In this document: piece by piece, positions 20,819 to 27,239 of the stretch
Position numbering within the stretch: position 1 is the first letter of the stretch
Layout of the letters: each line of letters begins with the position of its first letter
Origin: Nitrospirota bacterium
GTDB lineage: Bacteria; Nitrospirota; Nitrospiria; JACQCE01
Length of the DNA stretch: 42,190 nucleotides
Direction: 5' to 3'
NCBI GenBank assembly: GCA_016201765.1
Contig: JACQCE010000076.1
Coordinates: 1-42,190 of the forward strand
Translations under genes and position numbers: made by a program
The notes under the pieces: generated by a model
What the model was told of the DNA's origin: nothing
The model's database searches: none
Seen by the model: only the letters and a program-made list of their open reading frames with translations

Positions 20819-22364
20819 GGCGGGGCTCCGTCTCGACCGGCAGGAGGAGGGTGAAGGTCGAGCCATTGCCCGGCTGGCTGGCCACTTCGATCCGCCCCTC
20901 GTGATGCTGGACGATCTGCTCCACCATCGACAGCCCCAGGCCGAAACCCCGTTGTTTGGTGGTGTAGTAGGGATCGAAGAGACGGGGGAGGTGTTCCGGC
21001 GCAATGCCGCAGCCGGTGTCCTTGACGGCGATCGCGACGAACGAAGGGGCGCCCGCGCTCCCCCCCGTTCCATCAACCCCATCAACCAGGGCGGTGGACA
21101 GCTCCAGCTCGCCGCCGCCGGGCATCGCCTGCAAGGCATTGATCATCAGATTCAGCAGCGCCTGCCGCAACTGGTGGTAGTCGACCGACAGCTTGGGCAG
21201 CGCGCGGTCCAGGCGGCGGTGGATCTTCACGCGTTGTTGCTCGGCCTGTGGCGCGATCGACGTCACCGTCTCATCGATCAGATCGTTCACGTCGGTCGGC
21301 CGGCGCGAGAGCGTGGGCGGTTTGGCGGAGCGGAGAAACCCCTCCACGATCTGATTCAGCCGGTCGACTTCGTTGGTGATGTTGGACGAGAGTTCGATGA
21401 ATTTCCGCCTCGCCTCCGGATCCAGGGGCGCAAAGCGGTCCCGCAGGTGGTCGATCGTCAGTCCGATGCTGTTGAGCGGATTTTTGATCTCGTGCGCCAC
21501 GAGCGCGCCGAGCTGGCCGGCGATCTCCAGTTTTTTGAGCCGCTTCTGGGTTTCCTCCAGCCGGCTGATGCCGTCCGCCATCCGGTTGAACGCGGTCATC
21601 AACACGCCGATCTCATCCTTGCGCGACTCATCCAGGCGCGTCTGGAGCCTGCCCTCGCCGATCCGGCGGGCGGCCTGCACCAACTCCCCGATCGGCTTCG
21701 TGACGTTCTTCGCCAGCGACAGGGAGAAGATCAAGCCGAGCAGCAACAGGCCGCCGGCGGAAATCATGTCCCAGAACCTGATTTTGGCCAGCAGGGCTTC
21801 TTCTGCGTTCATCGACATCTCGATCCGCCCGAACCCGAGTAACCGCCCCTGTTGATAGACGGGGAAGGTGAGCAACAGGAGCGTGTCCCGCCCCCGGGTC
21901 AGCAGGCGCGTGTCAATTTCATTCAACTGCCTGAAGACGAACGTGGTCTCGTCGATCCGCTCGTCCGCGGGCAGCAGACGGCCCTCGCGCCGGCTCGGGT
22001 AGTCGATGGCCACCCTGTTGTCCAGGCCGATGAAGAACAGATCATGAATCCCTGCATTCTGGCCGTAGAGGTCCAGCCGGTCTTCCCCTTCGCTGAAGTG
22101 TTGAATAAATTGGCGAATGTCCTCTTTCTCATTCGGGAGCAGGCCGGTAAAATCCCGGTGCTCATTGTCGCCCAGGAGGGTCACCAGGTTCATCCGGACG
22201 GTTTTCCCAACCAGTTTGGCCCGTTGGCGGAGCTGGTCCGTGAGGATTTGCCGTTCGATTTGATAATTCAGAAAGAAAAAGAGGCCGGTCGTGGTCACCA
22301 GCATCGCCAGCATCACCCACGCCACCCGCCATCGATAGGACCAGACCAGCCGCATGTCGATCAT
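20811..22364 (-). CDS. membrane sensor histidine kinase, partner of the NtrC-type regulator
   Basis: About 517 aa. Two membrane helices (about 16-35 and 202-220) enclose a 165-residue periplasmic sensor; then HAMP, a dimerisation domain with phosphoacceptor His291 (Val-Ala-His-Glu-Ile-Lys-Asn-Pro-Leu), and a HATPase domain with N box Asn-Leu-Met-Ile-Asn-Ala, Asp-Thr-Gly-Cys-Gly-Ile and Gly-Phe-Gly-Leu-Gly-Leu. ATG 22364 is chosen; ATG 22355 and TTG 22373 are close alternatives. It resembles ZraS/AtoS-type kinases that pair with NtrC-type regulators and often sense envelope conditions. First gene of the three-gene operon, behind a possible sigma-54 promoter of its own. Confidence 0.93.
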   Translation of the reverse strand: MIDMRLVWSYRWRVAWVMLAMLVTTTGLFFFLNYQIERQILTDQLRQRAKLVGKTVRMNLVTLLGDNEHRDFTGLLPNEKEDIRQFIQHFSEGEDRLDLYGQNAGIHDLFFIGLDNRVAIDYPSRREGRLLPADERIDETTFVFRQLNEIDTRLLTRGRDTLLLLTFPVYQQGRLLGFGRIEMSMNAEEALLAKIRFWDMISAGGLLLLGLIFSLSLAKNVTKPIGELVQAARRIGEGRLQTRLDESRKDEIGVLMTAFNRMADGISRLEETQKRLKKLEIAGQLGALVAHEIKNPLNSIGLTIDHLRDRFAPLDPEARRKFIELSSNITNEVDRLNQIVEGFLRSAKPPTLSRRPTDVNDLIDETVTSIAPQAEQQRVKIHRRLDRALPKLSVDYHQLRQALLNLMINALQAMPGGGELELSTALVDGVDGTGGSAGAPSFVAIAVKDTGCGIAPEHLPRLFDPYYTTKQRGFGLGLSMVEQIVQHHEGRIEVASQPGNGSTFTLLLPVETEPRRA

Positions 22365-22415
22365 TGTATGCAATTCCGCCCGGGGGTTACAACACGCTCT
22401 CTCAGCCCATTACCA

Positions 22416-22431
22416 AGCAATCTTGGGGCCA
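22416..22431 (-). promoter_or_regulatory. sigma-54 (-24/-12) promoter for the kinase-regulator operon
   Basis: On the reverse strand TGGCCCCAAGATTGCT has GG and GC exactly 10 bases apart, as the -24/-12 consensus requires. Predicted start is near 22404, 40 bases before the kinase ATG. It would make the operon self-activating through its own NtrC-type regulator. Confidence 0.5.
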
Positions 22432-22482
22432 CGCAGCAGGCCCGCTCCCGTCACGCAGTGCGACCGGTCCGCCTCCGGATAG

Positions 22483-22512
22483 GGTGTGAATGCCTGAAAA
22501 TCGGGTCACACC
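22483..22512. promoter_or_regulatory. inverted repeat, probable enhancer site between divergent sigma-54 promoters
   Basis: GGTGTGA (22483-22489) and TCACACC (22506-22512) are perfect complements with a 16-base gap. The site lies about 50 bases upstream of the reverse -24 element and 80 bases upstream of the forward one, a normal position for an NtrC-family dimer site. Direct evidence is the symmetry only. Confidence 0.5.
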
Positions 22513-22590
22513 TCCCTGCCCTGTGAGGGAAACCTGCCCGTTCACCCGTGTGGTGCAACCAAAACAGGCTTACAGATTCGATCTGATCAG

Positions 22591-22607
22591 TTGGTCTGCT
22601 CTTTGCA
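22591..22607 (+). promoter_or_regulatory. sigma-54 (-24/-12) promoter for the BON-domain gene
   Basis: TTGGTCTGCTCTTTGCA: GG (22593-22594) and GC (22605-22606) are separated by exactly 10 bases, with the conserved TTTGCA. Predicted start near 22618, 50 bases before ATG 22668. Confidence 0.65.
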
Positions 22608-22667
22608 TTCCATCAATTGGGCAAGAAGGCGGATGACCAGCAGGCGCTACCACCAAGAGGATGCCCC

Positions 22668-23204
22668 ATGAGCCCGAACAGCCCGATAAGCAGCACGCGT
22701 GGTGTGATGATACTGATGGCGATCATGGCACTCTTCAACACGGCGCCGGCCTGGGCGGTGACCCCTGAGCCGGGCGATTTCTGGATTGAAACGACGCTCA
22801 AATCGTTGATGGAACACGAAGGCTATCTGGATGCCGGTCGGATCACGGTTTCGGCGCATGACGGATCGGTGCGACTCGATGGCCTGGCCCTGAGCCCGGA
22901 GGAAAAAGGAGCGGCCGAGCTGTTGGCCACGCAGGTGTCCGGGGTGACGGCGGTGATGAATAACATCCGGGTGGTCGAAGAGCTGAACCGGGATCTGGCC
23001 ATCGAACGGGAGAGCCGATCGACTCTTGAGGAAGCCCCGCTGCTTCATATCCGGGCGCTTCAGCTCTTCGTGAAGAACGGCCTCATCACGTTGCACGGGA
23101 TTGTCCCCAGCAAACAGGAACGACGATTGGCCTGCCGGTTCCTGACCATGCTGCCCGGGGTGGATGGCGTCATCGATCATCTTGAAGTGGTGCGTCACGC
23201 CTGA
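22668..23204 (+). CDS. periplasmic double BON-domain protein
   Basis: 178 aa with a signal peptide (hydrophobic 12-28, cleavage near Ala-Trp-Ala). Two BON domains follow, about residues 45-105 (Ile-Thr-Val-Ser-Ala-His-Asp-Gly-Ser-Val-Arg-Leu-Asp-Gly) and 125-176 (Val-Lys-Asn-Gly-Leu-Ile-Thr-Leu-His-Gly-Ile-Val). BON domains bind phospholipid and protect the envelope (OsmY-like). AAGAGG 7 bases before ATG 22668 fixes the start. Behind a sigma-54-type promoter and divergent from the kinase operon, it is the best candidate target of that system, in the style of envelope-stress regulons. Confidence 0.85.
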   Translation: MSPNSPISSTRGVMILMAIMALFNTAPAWAVTPEPGDFWIETTLKSLMEHEGYLDAGRITVSAHDGSVRLDGLALSPEEKGAAELLATQVSGVTAVMNNIRVVEELNRDLAIERESRSTLEEAPLLHIRALQLFVKNGLITLHGIVPSKQERRLACRFLTMLPGVDGVIDHLEVVRHA

Positions 23205-23221
23205 AGGGGAGGGAACCGTCC

Positions 23222-23866
23222 ATGACCGCCATGTCAGAACGCAACGCCGTCATCGCCGTCTATCGCAATCACGAGCAGGCCAATGGCGCCGTCAGGACGC
23301 TGCTCCGGCAGAGCCCAGGGAGTCGTTTGTCCCTGGTGACCAGGGACCGGTTGGCCGGCGACCGGATCATGATCGATGATCACGGCGACGGCACGGTGTC
23401 GGCTTGGGGTAAATTGGGTGTTTTTGGGTCACATCTGTGGGGCCCGGGCCTGTGGGGAACGGTGATGGGATGGGCCTCGTTGTGGGTTCCCGGCCTCGGC
23501 CCATTGTTGATCGGCGGCCCGCTCGTCTCGCAGCTCCTGGGCGCGCATGACGGCGCGGCCGTCTTCGGCCCCCTGACGCCGGTGGGCGTCAGCCTGTACC
23601 GGATCGGCGTGTCGAAAAACGGAATCCGCCGGTACGAAGAGGCGATCCGAAAAAACCGGTACCTGCTGGTGGTGCAGGGCCGCCCGGATGAGGTCGTGCT
23701 GGCCGGACGGCGGCTGTCGGCCACCGACGCGGAGATTATTGCACTCCATGCCCCGATGACGCCGGTGTGGCATCGGTCGAAACCGGAGCGTGCGGGCGAG
23801 GAACTATCTGTCACAGCCGGCCGCACCGACCAGCCGTTTCCTCTTGGAGAGTCCAGCGGGGCATAG
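23222..23866 (+). CDS. general-stress-like protein with central glycine-rich hydrophobic segment
   Basis: 214 aa. The first 60 residues (Asn-Ala-Val-Ile-Ala-Val-Tyr-Arg-Asn-His-Glu-Gln-Ala) form a small alpha/beta domain seen in bacterial general-stress proteins that respond to heat or salt. Residues 70-110 are Gly/Leu/Trp-rich and hydrophobic, which suggests membrane association. A second small domain (Arg-Tyr-Leu-Leu-Val-Val-Gln-Gly) follows, then a disordered tail. GGGAGG lies upstream of ATG 23222. It begins 17 bases after the BON gene and is probably co-transcribed from the same sigma-54-type promoter. Confidence 0.6.
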   Translation: MTAMSERNAVIAVYRNHEQANGAVRTLLRQSPGSRLSLVTRDRLAGDRIMIDDHGDGTVSAWGKLGVFGSHLWGPGLWGTVMGWASLWVPGLGPLLIGGPLVSQLLGAHDGAAVFGPLTPVGVSLYRIGVSKNGIRRYEEAIRKNRYLLVVQGRPDEVVLAGRRLSATDAEIIALHAPMTPVWHRSKPERAGEELSVTAGRTDQPFPLGESSGA

Positions 23867-23883
23867 CCCCAATCAGAGAAAAT

Positions 23884-23907
23884 CCTCAGCCCTCCCTCAG
23901 GCTGAGG
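23884..23907 (+). terminator. hairpin after the BON/stress operon
   Basis: CCTCAGCC/GGCTGAGG, 8-bp perfect stem with 8-base loop, 18 bases beyond the stop. There is no T run, so it may act as a 3' stabiliser rather than an intrinsic terminator. Confidence 0.4.
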
Positions 23908-23967
23908 AGAGCCGGCGGCGCGGTGATCGACACCCGGAGATGGTCACCGTGCCGTCGGCATTTCCCG

Positions 23968-23997
23968 TTGACACCTCTTTCAGCGCTTTGATACGAT
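23968..23997 (+). promoter_or_regulatory. probable promoter of tRNA-Gly
   Basis: Perfect TTGACA (23968-23973), 18-base spacer, TACGAT (23992-23997). It would give a leader of about 90 bases before the tRNA, removed by 5' processing. Confidence 0.45.
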
Positions 23998-24092
23998 GCC
24001 GTTCGCTTGTCGTCTGCGGGAGGGTCGCCCTGGCAAGGTGATGCCCCGCAGGTATTGTTCTGGTGGTTTCGCTCTTTAGTCAATCTACGGAC

Positions 24093-24167
24093 GCGGGAAT
24101 AGCTCAGCGGTAGAGCATCGCCTTGCCAAGGCGGGGGTCGCGGGTTCAAATCCCGTTTCCCGCTCCA
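24093..24167 (+). tRNA. tRNA-Gly (anticodon GCC)
   Basis: Complete cloverleaf: acceptor GCGGGAA/TTCCCGC, D-arm GCTC/GAGC, anticodon loop TTGCCAA (anticodon GCC), T-arm GCGGG-TTCAAAT-CCCGT, and encoded CCA. The last 28 bases are repeated exactly at 25063-25090, and 15 of them again at 25222-25236, the usual footprint of integration into a tRNA 3' end. Confidence 0.97.
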
Positions 24168-24202
24168 ATTTTTTGTCCGCTTAACCGCGGACAAAAAATT
24201 GG
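24165..24202 (+). terminator. 16-bp perfect hairpin directly after tRNA-Gly
   Basis: CCAATTTTTTGTCCGC pairs perfectly with GCGGACAAAAAATTGG around TTAACC. The stem starts within the tRNA CCA end. With A/T runs on both sides it can serve as a bidirectional terminator. An analogous hairpin (25234-25260) follows the third tRNA-end copy. Confidence 0.65.
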
Positions 24203-24261
24203 TCCCGAAGCGAAGCTGAGGGACCATGATTCTTGTTTCAATCAGCGTATACGTGTTTTAG
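24200..24261. repeat. tRNA-linked hairpin module, copy 1
   Basis: TGGTCCC (24200-24206) pairs with GGGACCA (24220-24226); then the conserved tail TGATTCTTGTTTCAATCAGC and GTATACGTGTTTTAG. Copy 3 at 25258-25323 has the same layout with compensating changes in the stem. Function is unknown. Confidence 0.7.
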
Positions 24262-24277
24262 CCTAAGCCCTTCAGCC

Positions 24278-24310
24278 GAGGGACCATGACGGTTGTTTCC
24301 ATCACCGTAT
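24278..24310. repeat. hairpin module tail, copy 2 (partial)
   Basis: GAGGGACCATGACGGTTGTT followed by TCCATCACCGTAT, the tail of the same module without its left stem arm. It lies 42 bases before the DUF5674 start and may contain part of that gene's promoter region. Confidence 0.6.
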
Positions 24311-24351
24311 CGTCTGGTAGTAAAAATTGTTTCCCCTCGGTCGCCCTCCCA

Positions 24352-24693
24352 ATGAAAATTATCGCGGACAGATTAACGCTTGCCGAGCTGAAGGAAATGG
24401 CCGCCAATAGATTTGGTGATCTTGTCAAAGCAGTCGTTGATGTTGACCGGGAACTCGTCGCCGTTGATGCCGAGCTTCATGCCGATTTGGAGGCGTGTTT
24501 ATTGCAGGACGGATCAAAGCAGAGAAACCTTTGGGGGATCAATCTCTACCCGGAGATCTCGGGCGATGAGTGGGTTGAGTTTGATTCGATGATCAACGTT
24601 CGTCCATCGCAGGGGAATCGCAGTCGCGGGGTTGAGAATAAAGAGATGCGAAACACGATCGTTCGGATTGTCAACCAACGGATTGTCCGATGA
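24352..24693 (+). CDS. DUF5674 family protein
   Basis: 113 aa from ATG 24352; the 22 in-frame residues upstream fall in repeat DNA and are rejected. Motifs match DUF5674 as I know it: Leu-Ala-Glu-Leu-Lys-Glu-Met-Ala, Phe-Gly-Asp-Leu-Val-Lys-Ala-Val-Val-Asp-Val, Glu-Leu-His-Ala-Asp, Gln-Arg-Asn-Leu-Trp-Gly-Ile-Asn-Leu-Tyr-Pro, Phe-Asp-Ser-Met-Ile-Asn and Arg-Pro-Ser-Gln-Gly-Asn-Arg-Ser-Arg-Gly-Val. The conserved His, Asp, Arg and Asn residues look like an active or binding site. No function is established. It overlaps the next gene (ATGA) and both lie inside the tRNA-Gly islet. Confidence 0.82.
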   Translation: MKIIADRLTLAELKEMAANRFGDLVKAVVDVDRELVAVDAELHADLEACLLQDGSKQRNLWGINLYPEISGDEWVEFDSMINVRPSQGNRSRGVENKEMRNTIVRIVNQRIVR

Positions 24694-25043
24694 GCCTGAT
24701 GCACCGGGAACTGGCCGCGGGACGCTGGAATGCCCTGTCCTTGCTTGAGCAGATGGGTCATGTCGGCAGTGAAGTGGAACGGGCGCTCCAATGGAAGAAA
24801 AAAAACAACCCCGAATATTGCCTGCGGGCTCTGGAGCGGGCGTTGGAGTTGTTGGATCTCACGTTGGGCAGCCCCAAGAACCGGTTTCGTCTGAAAGAAA
24901 TCGCCCGAACCAGAGAAGTTCTGGTGGATTATTTTTATGGGGAGAACCAGTTCCTGACCTCCGCGGAGTTTTTGAGCAGGTATTTTTTGCAATTTGCCAT
25001 TGCGGCTCGCCAGGGCACGGCCGTTGTCCCGCCATCACGGTGA
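24690..25043 (+). CDS. all-helical partner of the DUF5674 protein, function unknown
   Basis: 117 aa, nearly all helix: Met-His-Arg-Glu-Leu-Ala-Ala-Gly-Arg-Trp, Glu-Gln-Met-Gly-His-Val-Gly-Ser-Glu-Val, Ala-Leu-Glu-Arg-Ala-Leu-Glu-Leu-Leu-Asp-Leu-Thr, then Arg-Glu-Val-Leu-Val-Asp-Tyr-Phe-Tyr-Gly-Glu-Asn. I recall near-identical small proteins directly after DUF5674 in other genomes. The fold could be a four-helix bundle of HEPN-like size, but the HEPN RNase motif (Arg-x4-6-His) is not obvious. ATG 24690 overlaps the upstream stop, so the two are made together. A toxin-antitoxin-like pair is one hypothesis. Confidence 0.6.
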   Translation: MSLMHRELAAGRWNALSLLEQMGHVGSEVERALQWKKKNNPEYCLRALERALELLDLTLGSPKNRFRLKEIARTREVLVDYFYGENQFLTSAEFLSRYFLQFAIAARQGTAVVPPSR

Positions 25044-25062
25044 GCGCAGCCTTGATCGCTTT

Positions 25063-25090
25063 GCGGGTTCAAATCCCGTTTCCCGCTCCA
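25063..25090. repeat. 28-bp copy of the tRNA-Gly 3' end (attR-like)
   Basis: Exact duplicate of 24140-24167 (the T-arm, acceptor 3' strand and CCA). Together they bound 923 bp carrying DUF5674 and its partner. No integrase gene is present between them. Confidence 0.85.
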
Positions 25091-25221
25091 TTTTGTATAC
25101 CTGTTCAACTCGATTGAACGGGATTTGATCCGAGCGGAAGGCGCTGGCGCGCAGCATCAAAGGGTGTGCCATCCGGCCCACTCCGGCACAAATCTCCTTC
25201 GGCCTAGGGCCTCAGGACACG

Positions 25222-25236
25222 CCGTTTCCCGCTCCA
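25222..25236. repeat. 15-bp third copy of the tRNA-Gly 3' end
   Basis: CCGTTTCCCGCTCCA equals 24153-24167. As at the tRNA itself, it is followed at once by an A/T-rich hairpin and then by a copy of the hairpin module, so a whole block has been duplicated and eroded. Confidence 0.65.
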
Positions 25237-25257
25237 AATTTTCCTGCAAGGAAAATT

Positions 25258-25323
25258 TGGCCCCGAGACCGTGAGGTCGAGGGGCCATGATTTTTTGCTT
25301 CAATCACCGTATACGTTCTTTAG
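25258..25323. repeat. tRNA-linked hairpin module, copy 3
   Basis: TGGCCCC (25258-25264) pairs with GGGGCCA (25281-25287); the tail reads TGATTTTTTGCTTCAATCAC then CGTATACGTTCTTTAG. Compared with copy 1 the stem has T-A replaced by C-G in both arms. Confidence 0.7.
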
Positions 25324-25387
25324 TCCCCCCAAGGCCATCGGTAGTGAGAATCGGATGTTGCCTCTCATCTCCGATTCGAGGTAAACC

Positions 25388-25431
25388 GAGGGGCTATGAT
25401 TCTTGTTTCCATCACCGTATACGTTCTTTAA
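25388..25431. repeat. hairpin module tail, copy 4
   Basis: GAGGGGCTATGATTCTTGTT, then TCCATCACCGTATACG and TTCTTTA, near-identical to the tail of copy 3. It lacks a clear left stem arm. Confidence 0.6.
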
Positions 25432-25568
25432 TCTTCCGCTCAGGCTGGTCTGTGCACTCCCCCCACCGAGGGTATCCCCCGATTGTGTCACAATTGTGTC
25501 ACGACTTGCGGTTTCCAGCGCCTTCACTACCCGGAGAGGAGGCGTGCAGGTTACTGCATGGAAAGGTG

Positions 25569-25707
25569 GGTAGTGGGCCAGTTTGATGGATTCCACCGTG
25601 GCAAAAATGGGGACACGTCCCAATTTCCTCGTGCGACGCACGGCACGCAACGAAATTGGGACGTGTCCCTATTTTTGAGCCGGTCGCGGTGAAACTGGCC
25701 CACTACC
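25569..25707. mobile_element. 139-bp palindromic MITE, copy 1
   Basis: Perfect 16-bp terminal inverted repeats GGTAGTGGGCCAGTTT/AAACTGGCCCACTACC, flanked by an 8-bp direct repeat GAAAGGTG (25561-25568 and 25708-25715), the footprint of transposition. Inside are 25-bp inner inverted repeats with one mismatch (25602-25626, 25653-25677) around a 26-bp core (25627-25652). It has no coding capacity, so a transposase elsewhere must move it. An 8-bp duplication fits several IS families (ISL3, IS1595 and IS66 among them), so the source is open. It ends 15 bases before the MarR -35. Confidence 0.9.
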
Positions 25708-25722
25708 GAAAGGTGCTGCGCA

Positions 25723-25776
25723 TTGACAGGAAAGACCGGCATTGTTTAAAATGGAAGTGATATTTTGTATACAAAA
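25723..25776 (+). promoter_or_regulatory. marR promoter with palindromic operator
   Basis: Perfect TTGACA (25723-25728), 18 bases, TAAAAT (25747-25752). A perfect 14-bp palindrome TTTTGTATACAAAA (25763-25776) covers the expected transcription start region. MarR proteins bind such palindromes as dimers, so autorepression is likely. Confidence 0.65.
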
Positions 25777-25788
25777 CATTTACGCCTC

Positions 25789-26256
25789 ATGACCAAATCC
25801 GCCGACATTGCCGAGATCATGCAGTCCCTGCGGCGGATTTTCAAGGCCATTCAACACTATTCGGAACAGGTGCTGAAGGAATTTGGCGTGACCGGACCGC
25901 AACTCTGGGCGCTGCGGGTCATCTACCGGGAAGGCCGACTCTCCATGGGGGAACTGAGCGAGCGGATGTACCTGCACATTAGCACCGTCTCCGGCGTGGT
26001 GGATCGCCTGGAAGAGAAAGGTTATGTGGAGCGCACACGGGAGTCGACGGACCGGCGGATCGTGAAGATCAGTTTGACCAAGGAGGGCAAACGGGTGGTG
26101 CAACGCGCCCCGGAAGCCGCTCAGGGCAAACTGCTGCATGGGCTTGAAAGTCTCTCACGGCAAGAGGTGAAAGGGATTCATGCTTCGTTGGACAAGGTGG
26201 TTCGGTTGATGGAGATCCAGGATGTGAAAGCGACCTTCTTTTTCAGTGAGGAATAG
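25789..26256 (+). CDS. MarR-family transcriptional regulator
   Basis: 155 aa from ATG 25789. The winged helix is plain: Thr-Gly-Pro-Gln-Leu-Trp-Ala-Leu-Arg-Val-Ile, recognition helix Ser-Thr-Val-Ser-Gly-Val-Val-Asp-Arg-Leu-Glu, and wing Arg-Glu-Ser-Thr-Asp-Arg-Arg-Ile-Val-Lys-Ile. There is no early conserved Cys of the OhrR type, so peroxide sensing is unlikely. Ligand unknown. No strong ribosome site is seen, and the palindrome lies in the leader. It precedes the first cupredoxin-like gene by 30 bases and may control that gene as well as itself. Confidence 0.9.
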   Translation: MTKSADIAEIMQSLRRIFKAIQHYSEQVLKEFGVTGPQLWALRVIYREGRLSMGELSERMYLHISTVSGVVDRLEEKGYVERTRESTDRRIVKISLTKEGKRVVQRAPEAAQGKLLHGLESLSRQEVKGIHASLDKVVRLMEIQDVKATFFFSEE

Positions 26257-26286
26257 GTCGATGGAATGTGTTGATTGGAGGGGATC

Positions 26287-27123
26287 ATGAGAGGGACGAT
26301 ACTGAAAAGGTTTTGGGTGGTCGGCATGGGACTTGTTTGCTGGATCGGCATGGGAATGGGTGTTGGCTCTCCCGTGTTCGGGTATGACGAGGCCGCCGTC
26401 ACGAACGGCGGCATTCTGACCGGCAAGGTCATCTTGGATGGTCCGGTTCCGGAACTGCGCATTTTCCCGCTGGCGCTTTATCCTTTTGGACCGTTTTGTG
26501 GAAAGAACGCCTCGATCTCTGACGGCCATGGTAACGTCCGCATCAGCGAGTTCGTAGTGTCACCTGACCACGGGATGAAAGACGTGGTGGTGGCCGTGCA
26601 GGGGGTCGGCAAAGGAAAGCCGTTCCCTCCCCTCATTGCCGACATCGTGACGCGGGGCTGCGAATTTTTCCCCTTTGTCAGTATCGTACAAAACCACGGC
26701 ACGTTCACGGTGAAGAATGAAGATCCGATTCTCCACAACGCGCAGCTCTATCAGAGCGAGAAGGGCAATTTGTTGCTCACGGTGCCCAATCCACCCCACT
26801 CATTTGGCACGTTTCCGATCAAGTTTGAACATCACAGACGGATTTACCAGATGATCTGCGGGATGCACGAGTTCATGCAGACGTGGGGCTATGCGGTCGA
26901 TAATCCCTACTATGCGCTGACGGATGAGCACGGCGCGTTCCGGATCGATGCCCTGCCTCCAGGAACATATAAGGTGACGGCCTGGCGCCCCCACTTCCAT
27001 CCGGTCGAGCGGACGGTGACCATTGCGCCGAACGGAACGGCGTCGCTGGCATTCGAGTTCGACGCCAAGACCGTGAAGCGTCCGCATTATGAAACGCAGG
27101 AGAGATTCCGAATTCAGCAGTAA
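26287..27123 (+). CDS. secreted cupredoxin-like protein (paralogue 1)
   Basis: 278 aa with a signal peptide (hydrophobic to about residue 28). The middle has a beta-sandwich with His-Asn-Ala-Gln-Leu-Tyr, and later Ile-Cys-Gly-Met-His-Glu-Phe-Met; a His followed by a Cys-x2-His-x2-Met cluster is what a type 1 copper site needs. The last 80 residues (Asp-Asn-Pro-Tyr-Tyr-Ala-Leu-Thr-Asp-Glu-His-Gly-Ala-Phe) are a carboxypeptidase-regulatory-like beta domain ending Pro-Pro-Gly-Thr-Tyr-Lys-Val-Thr-Ala-Trp. Such proteins are often labelled methylamine utilisation protein without proof. GGAGGGG precedes ATG 26287. A paralogue is at 28558. Periplasmic electron transfer or copper binding is the likely role. 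Confidence 0.7.
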   Translation: MRGTILKRFWVVGMGLVCWIGMGMGVGSPVFGYDEAAVTNGGILTGKVILDGPVPELRIFPLALYPFGPFCGKNASISDGHGNVRISEFVVSPDHGMKDVVVAVQGVGKGKPFPPLIADIVTRGCEFFPFVSIVQNHGTFTVKNEDPILHNAQLYQSEKGNLLLTVPNPPHSFGTFPIKFEHHRRIYQMICGMHEFMQTWGYAVDNPYYALTDEHGAFRIDALPPGTYKVTAWRPHFHPVERTVTIAPNGTASLAFEFDAKTVKRPHYETQERFRIQQ

Positions 27124-27239
27124 ATGGATATGGCTCGGGTACATGCCGGCACACCGATCAATCTCGCCGTCAGCGGCCGGCTGGCATGACAACACGTGAA
27201 GGAGGGGAAAGCAATCACATTCACACAAGGAGGACTCTG

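Larger units (their letters stand above)
25091..25788. other. 698-base gene-free region built of repeats
   Basis: No convincing gene is seen. The region holds a third tRNA-end fragment (25222-25236), its own hairpin CCAAATTTTCCT/AGGAAAATTTGG (25234-25260), hairpin modules 3 and 4, the 139-bp MITE (25569-25707) and the MarR promoter. It reads as an accumulation site for small mobile DNA beside tRNA-Gly. Confidence 0.7.

Noticed and set aside
20819-21139. Upstream extension of the NtrC-type regulator frame to 21139
   Set aside because: These codons overlap the kinase HATPase domain in another frame; the receiver domain begins immediately after GTG 20818.
20646-21842. Forward open frame of 398 codons across the regulator/kinase junction
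   Set aside because: It runs antisense to two coupled genes with complete catalytic motifs and has no domain of its own.
24165-25431. CRISPR array, because of several short repeats with similar spacing
   Set aside because: Only four imperfect copies at irregular distances, containing hairpins and tRNA ends; no cas genes and no uniform spacers.
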